From Opitutia bacterium ISCC 52 (GTDB lineage: Bacteria > Verrucomicrobiota > Verrucomicrobiia > Opitutales > UBA2995): a stretch of 64,000 nt of DNA. Each line of letters opens with the position of its first letter. Position 1 is the stretch's first letter. The position numbers and the translations under genes are program-made. Positions 63,627 to 64,000 of the stretch are shown piece after piece. The stretch is from positions 3,429,894-3,493,893 of the forward strand of contig CP076040.1 in NCBI GenBank assembly GCA_014529675.2, written 5' to 3'. The notes under the pieces were generated by a model that was not told the origin of the DNA, made no database searches, and saw only the letters and a list, made by a program, of their open reading frames with translations.

Positions 63627-64000
63627 TGAGCGAACCCGTCATATGCTTCGGGCAGCAGCCCTGCGGTATTTTTCCGAATCGTTTTGTGTTTTCGAAAATT
63701 AGGACCGCTCGACGACTGCAGTCCGAGATCGGCGGAAAGATTATTTTTTTCCTCCACGACAGTGACCACGATCATCGGGAGACATGCTCGAAACTTACCA
63801 ATCGGCATACCAATAAAATTGAGCGCGTTAATTTCGAAGTCCTCAACAAGACCCAGAAACTTTACTCCCCGCTTTATTGCAAGACCATCAAACCAGAGTG
63901 GAAGGAAAAAACCCGGCGTTGTCTTCCCAACCTGGTAGGTCCGGAATGCGTCGACGTATTTTCCGATGTCGAGTCGGACAATGTCACTGAGTTTTGCATC
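63626..64000 (+). CDS. BshC-like protein, start only (cut by window)
   Basis: 125 codons from ATG 63626, which overlaps the symporter stop by one base (TAATG), open to the window end. The N-terminal CFGQQPCGIFPNRFVFSKI, then IIFFLHDSDHDHRET, follow the order of the BshC core (QPG-LF---KI---L---PVFWIAxEDHD). BshC adds cysteine in bacillithiol synthesis. Sequence identity is low, so the name is inference. Its link to PIG-L (the fold of BshB) makes a thiol or glycoconjugate pathway worth testing. The rest of the protein is outside the window. Confidence 0.5.
   Translation, partial: MSEPVICFGQQPCGIFPNRFVFSKIRTARRLQSEIGGKIIFFLHDSDHDHRETCSKLTNRHTNKIERVNFEVLNKTQKLYSPLYCKTIKPEWKEKTRRCLPNLVGPECVDVFSDVESDNVTEFCI

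Noticed and set aside
63684-63938. 84-codon plus-strand frame
   Set aside because: It lies inside the BshC-like gene in another frame and has low-complexity Ser/Arg content, typical of a shadow.
63623-64000. Open frame on the minus strand across the right edge
   Set aside because: The plus-strand frame carries conserved HDSDHD-type motifs and begins at a TAATG overlap with the symporter, which is stronger evidence.
1-64000. CRISPR array, tRNA, rRNA, prophage
   Set aside because: I saw no regularly spaced repeats, no tRNA-like arms with a matching acceptor stem, no rRNA-like conserved blocks and no phage structural genes.

Overview
This 64 kb window looks like chromosomal DNA from a marine-type Verrucomicrobia or related PVC bacterium. 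The evidence is the gene content: eight sulfatase loci of the S1 (alkaline phosphatase-like) class, a secreted FAD_oxidored-family enzyme, a DUF6807 protein, fragments of the DUF1592/DUF1585 and DUF1552 families, a tricorn protease, a secreted NIPSNAP protein and many Sec, Tat or lipoprotein signals. I saw no rRNA, tRNA, CRISPR array, intact insertion sequence or phage block. The phylum is inferred from families, not from a marker gene.

Layout. 1-13.7 kb: mostly minus-strand secreted hydrolases, namely a FAD oxidoreductase, four sulfatases (one split by a stop codon), a divergent triosephosphate isomerase, a secreted Ig-domain esterase, an ORF6N protein and a double NIPSNAP protein. 13.7-21.3 kb: relics (DUF4143 ATPase tail, sigma-DUF1585 chimera, DUF1552 stub) among two DapA/epoxide-hydrolase type enzymes, a Tat-targeted mannonate dehydratase-like enolase and TonB. 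21.3-28.7 kb: SDR (split by a stop), PhoD phosphatase, 5'-truncated sulfatase, DUF6807 protein, zinc peptidase and a DUF885 peptidase (split by a stop). 28.9-40.5 kb: a peptide-use neighbourhood with a POT di/tripeptide transporter, L-serine dehydratase, DapA-family lyase, DPP-IV, a GntR regulator with two winged helices and an M24 Xaa-Pro peptidase, plus a sulfatase and an LVIVD-repeat protein. 40.5-58.8 kb: polysaccharide deacetylase, iduronate-sulfatase-like enzyme, a spermidine-synthase-like protein, a phosphoesterase, an NHL/VOC deletion scar, a DEAD-box helicase, a lipoprotein sulfatase, an SSS transporter, tricorn and a TlpA-type protein. 58.8-64 kb: a tightly coupled block of PIG-L deacetylase, a 47-residue membrane protein, an SSS symporter and a partial BshC-like protein.

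How it fits together. The sulfatases, CE4 deacetylase, PIG-L protein, mannonate dehydratase-like enzyme and SSS transporters are consistent with use of sulfated, N-acetylated polysaccharides, with TonB powering outer-membrane uptake. DPP-IV, POT, the Xaa-Pro peptidase, serine dehydratase and DapA-like lyase suggest use of proline-rich peptides. No sulfatase-maturing enzyme is present in the window.

The most striking features are (a) unusual gene decay: three genes with one in-frame stop each, one frameshift, three deletion junctions that join unrelated genes, and two relics; (b) the coupled PIG-L / micro-membrane protein / SSS / BshC-like operon; and (c) REP-like hairpins placed in convergent gene ends. 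Some of the lesions could be assembly errors and need read-level checks.
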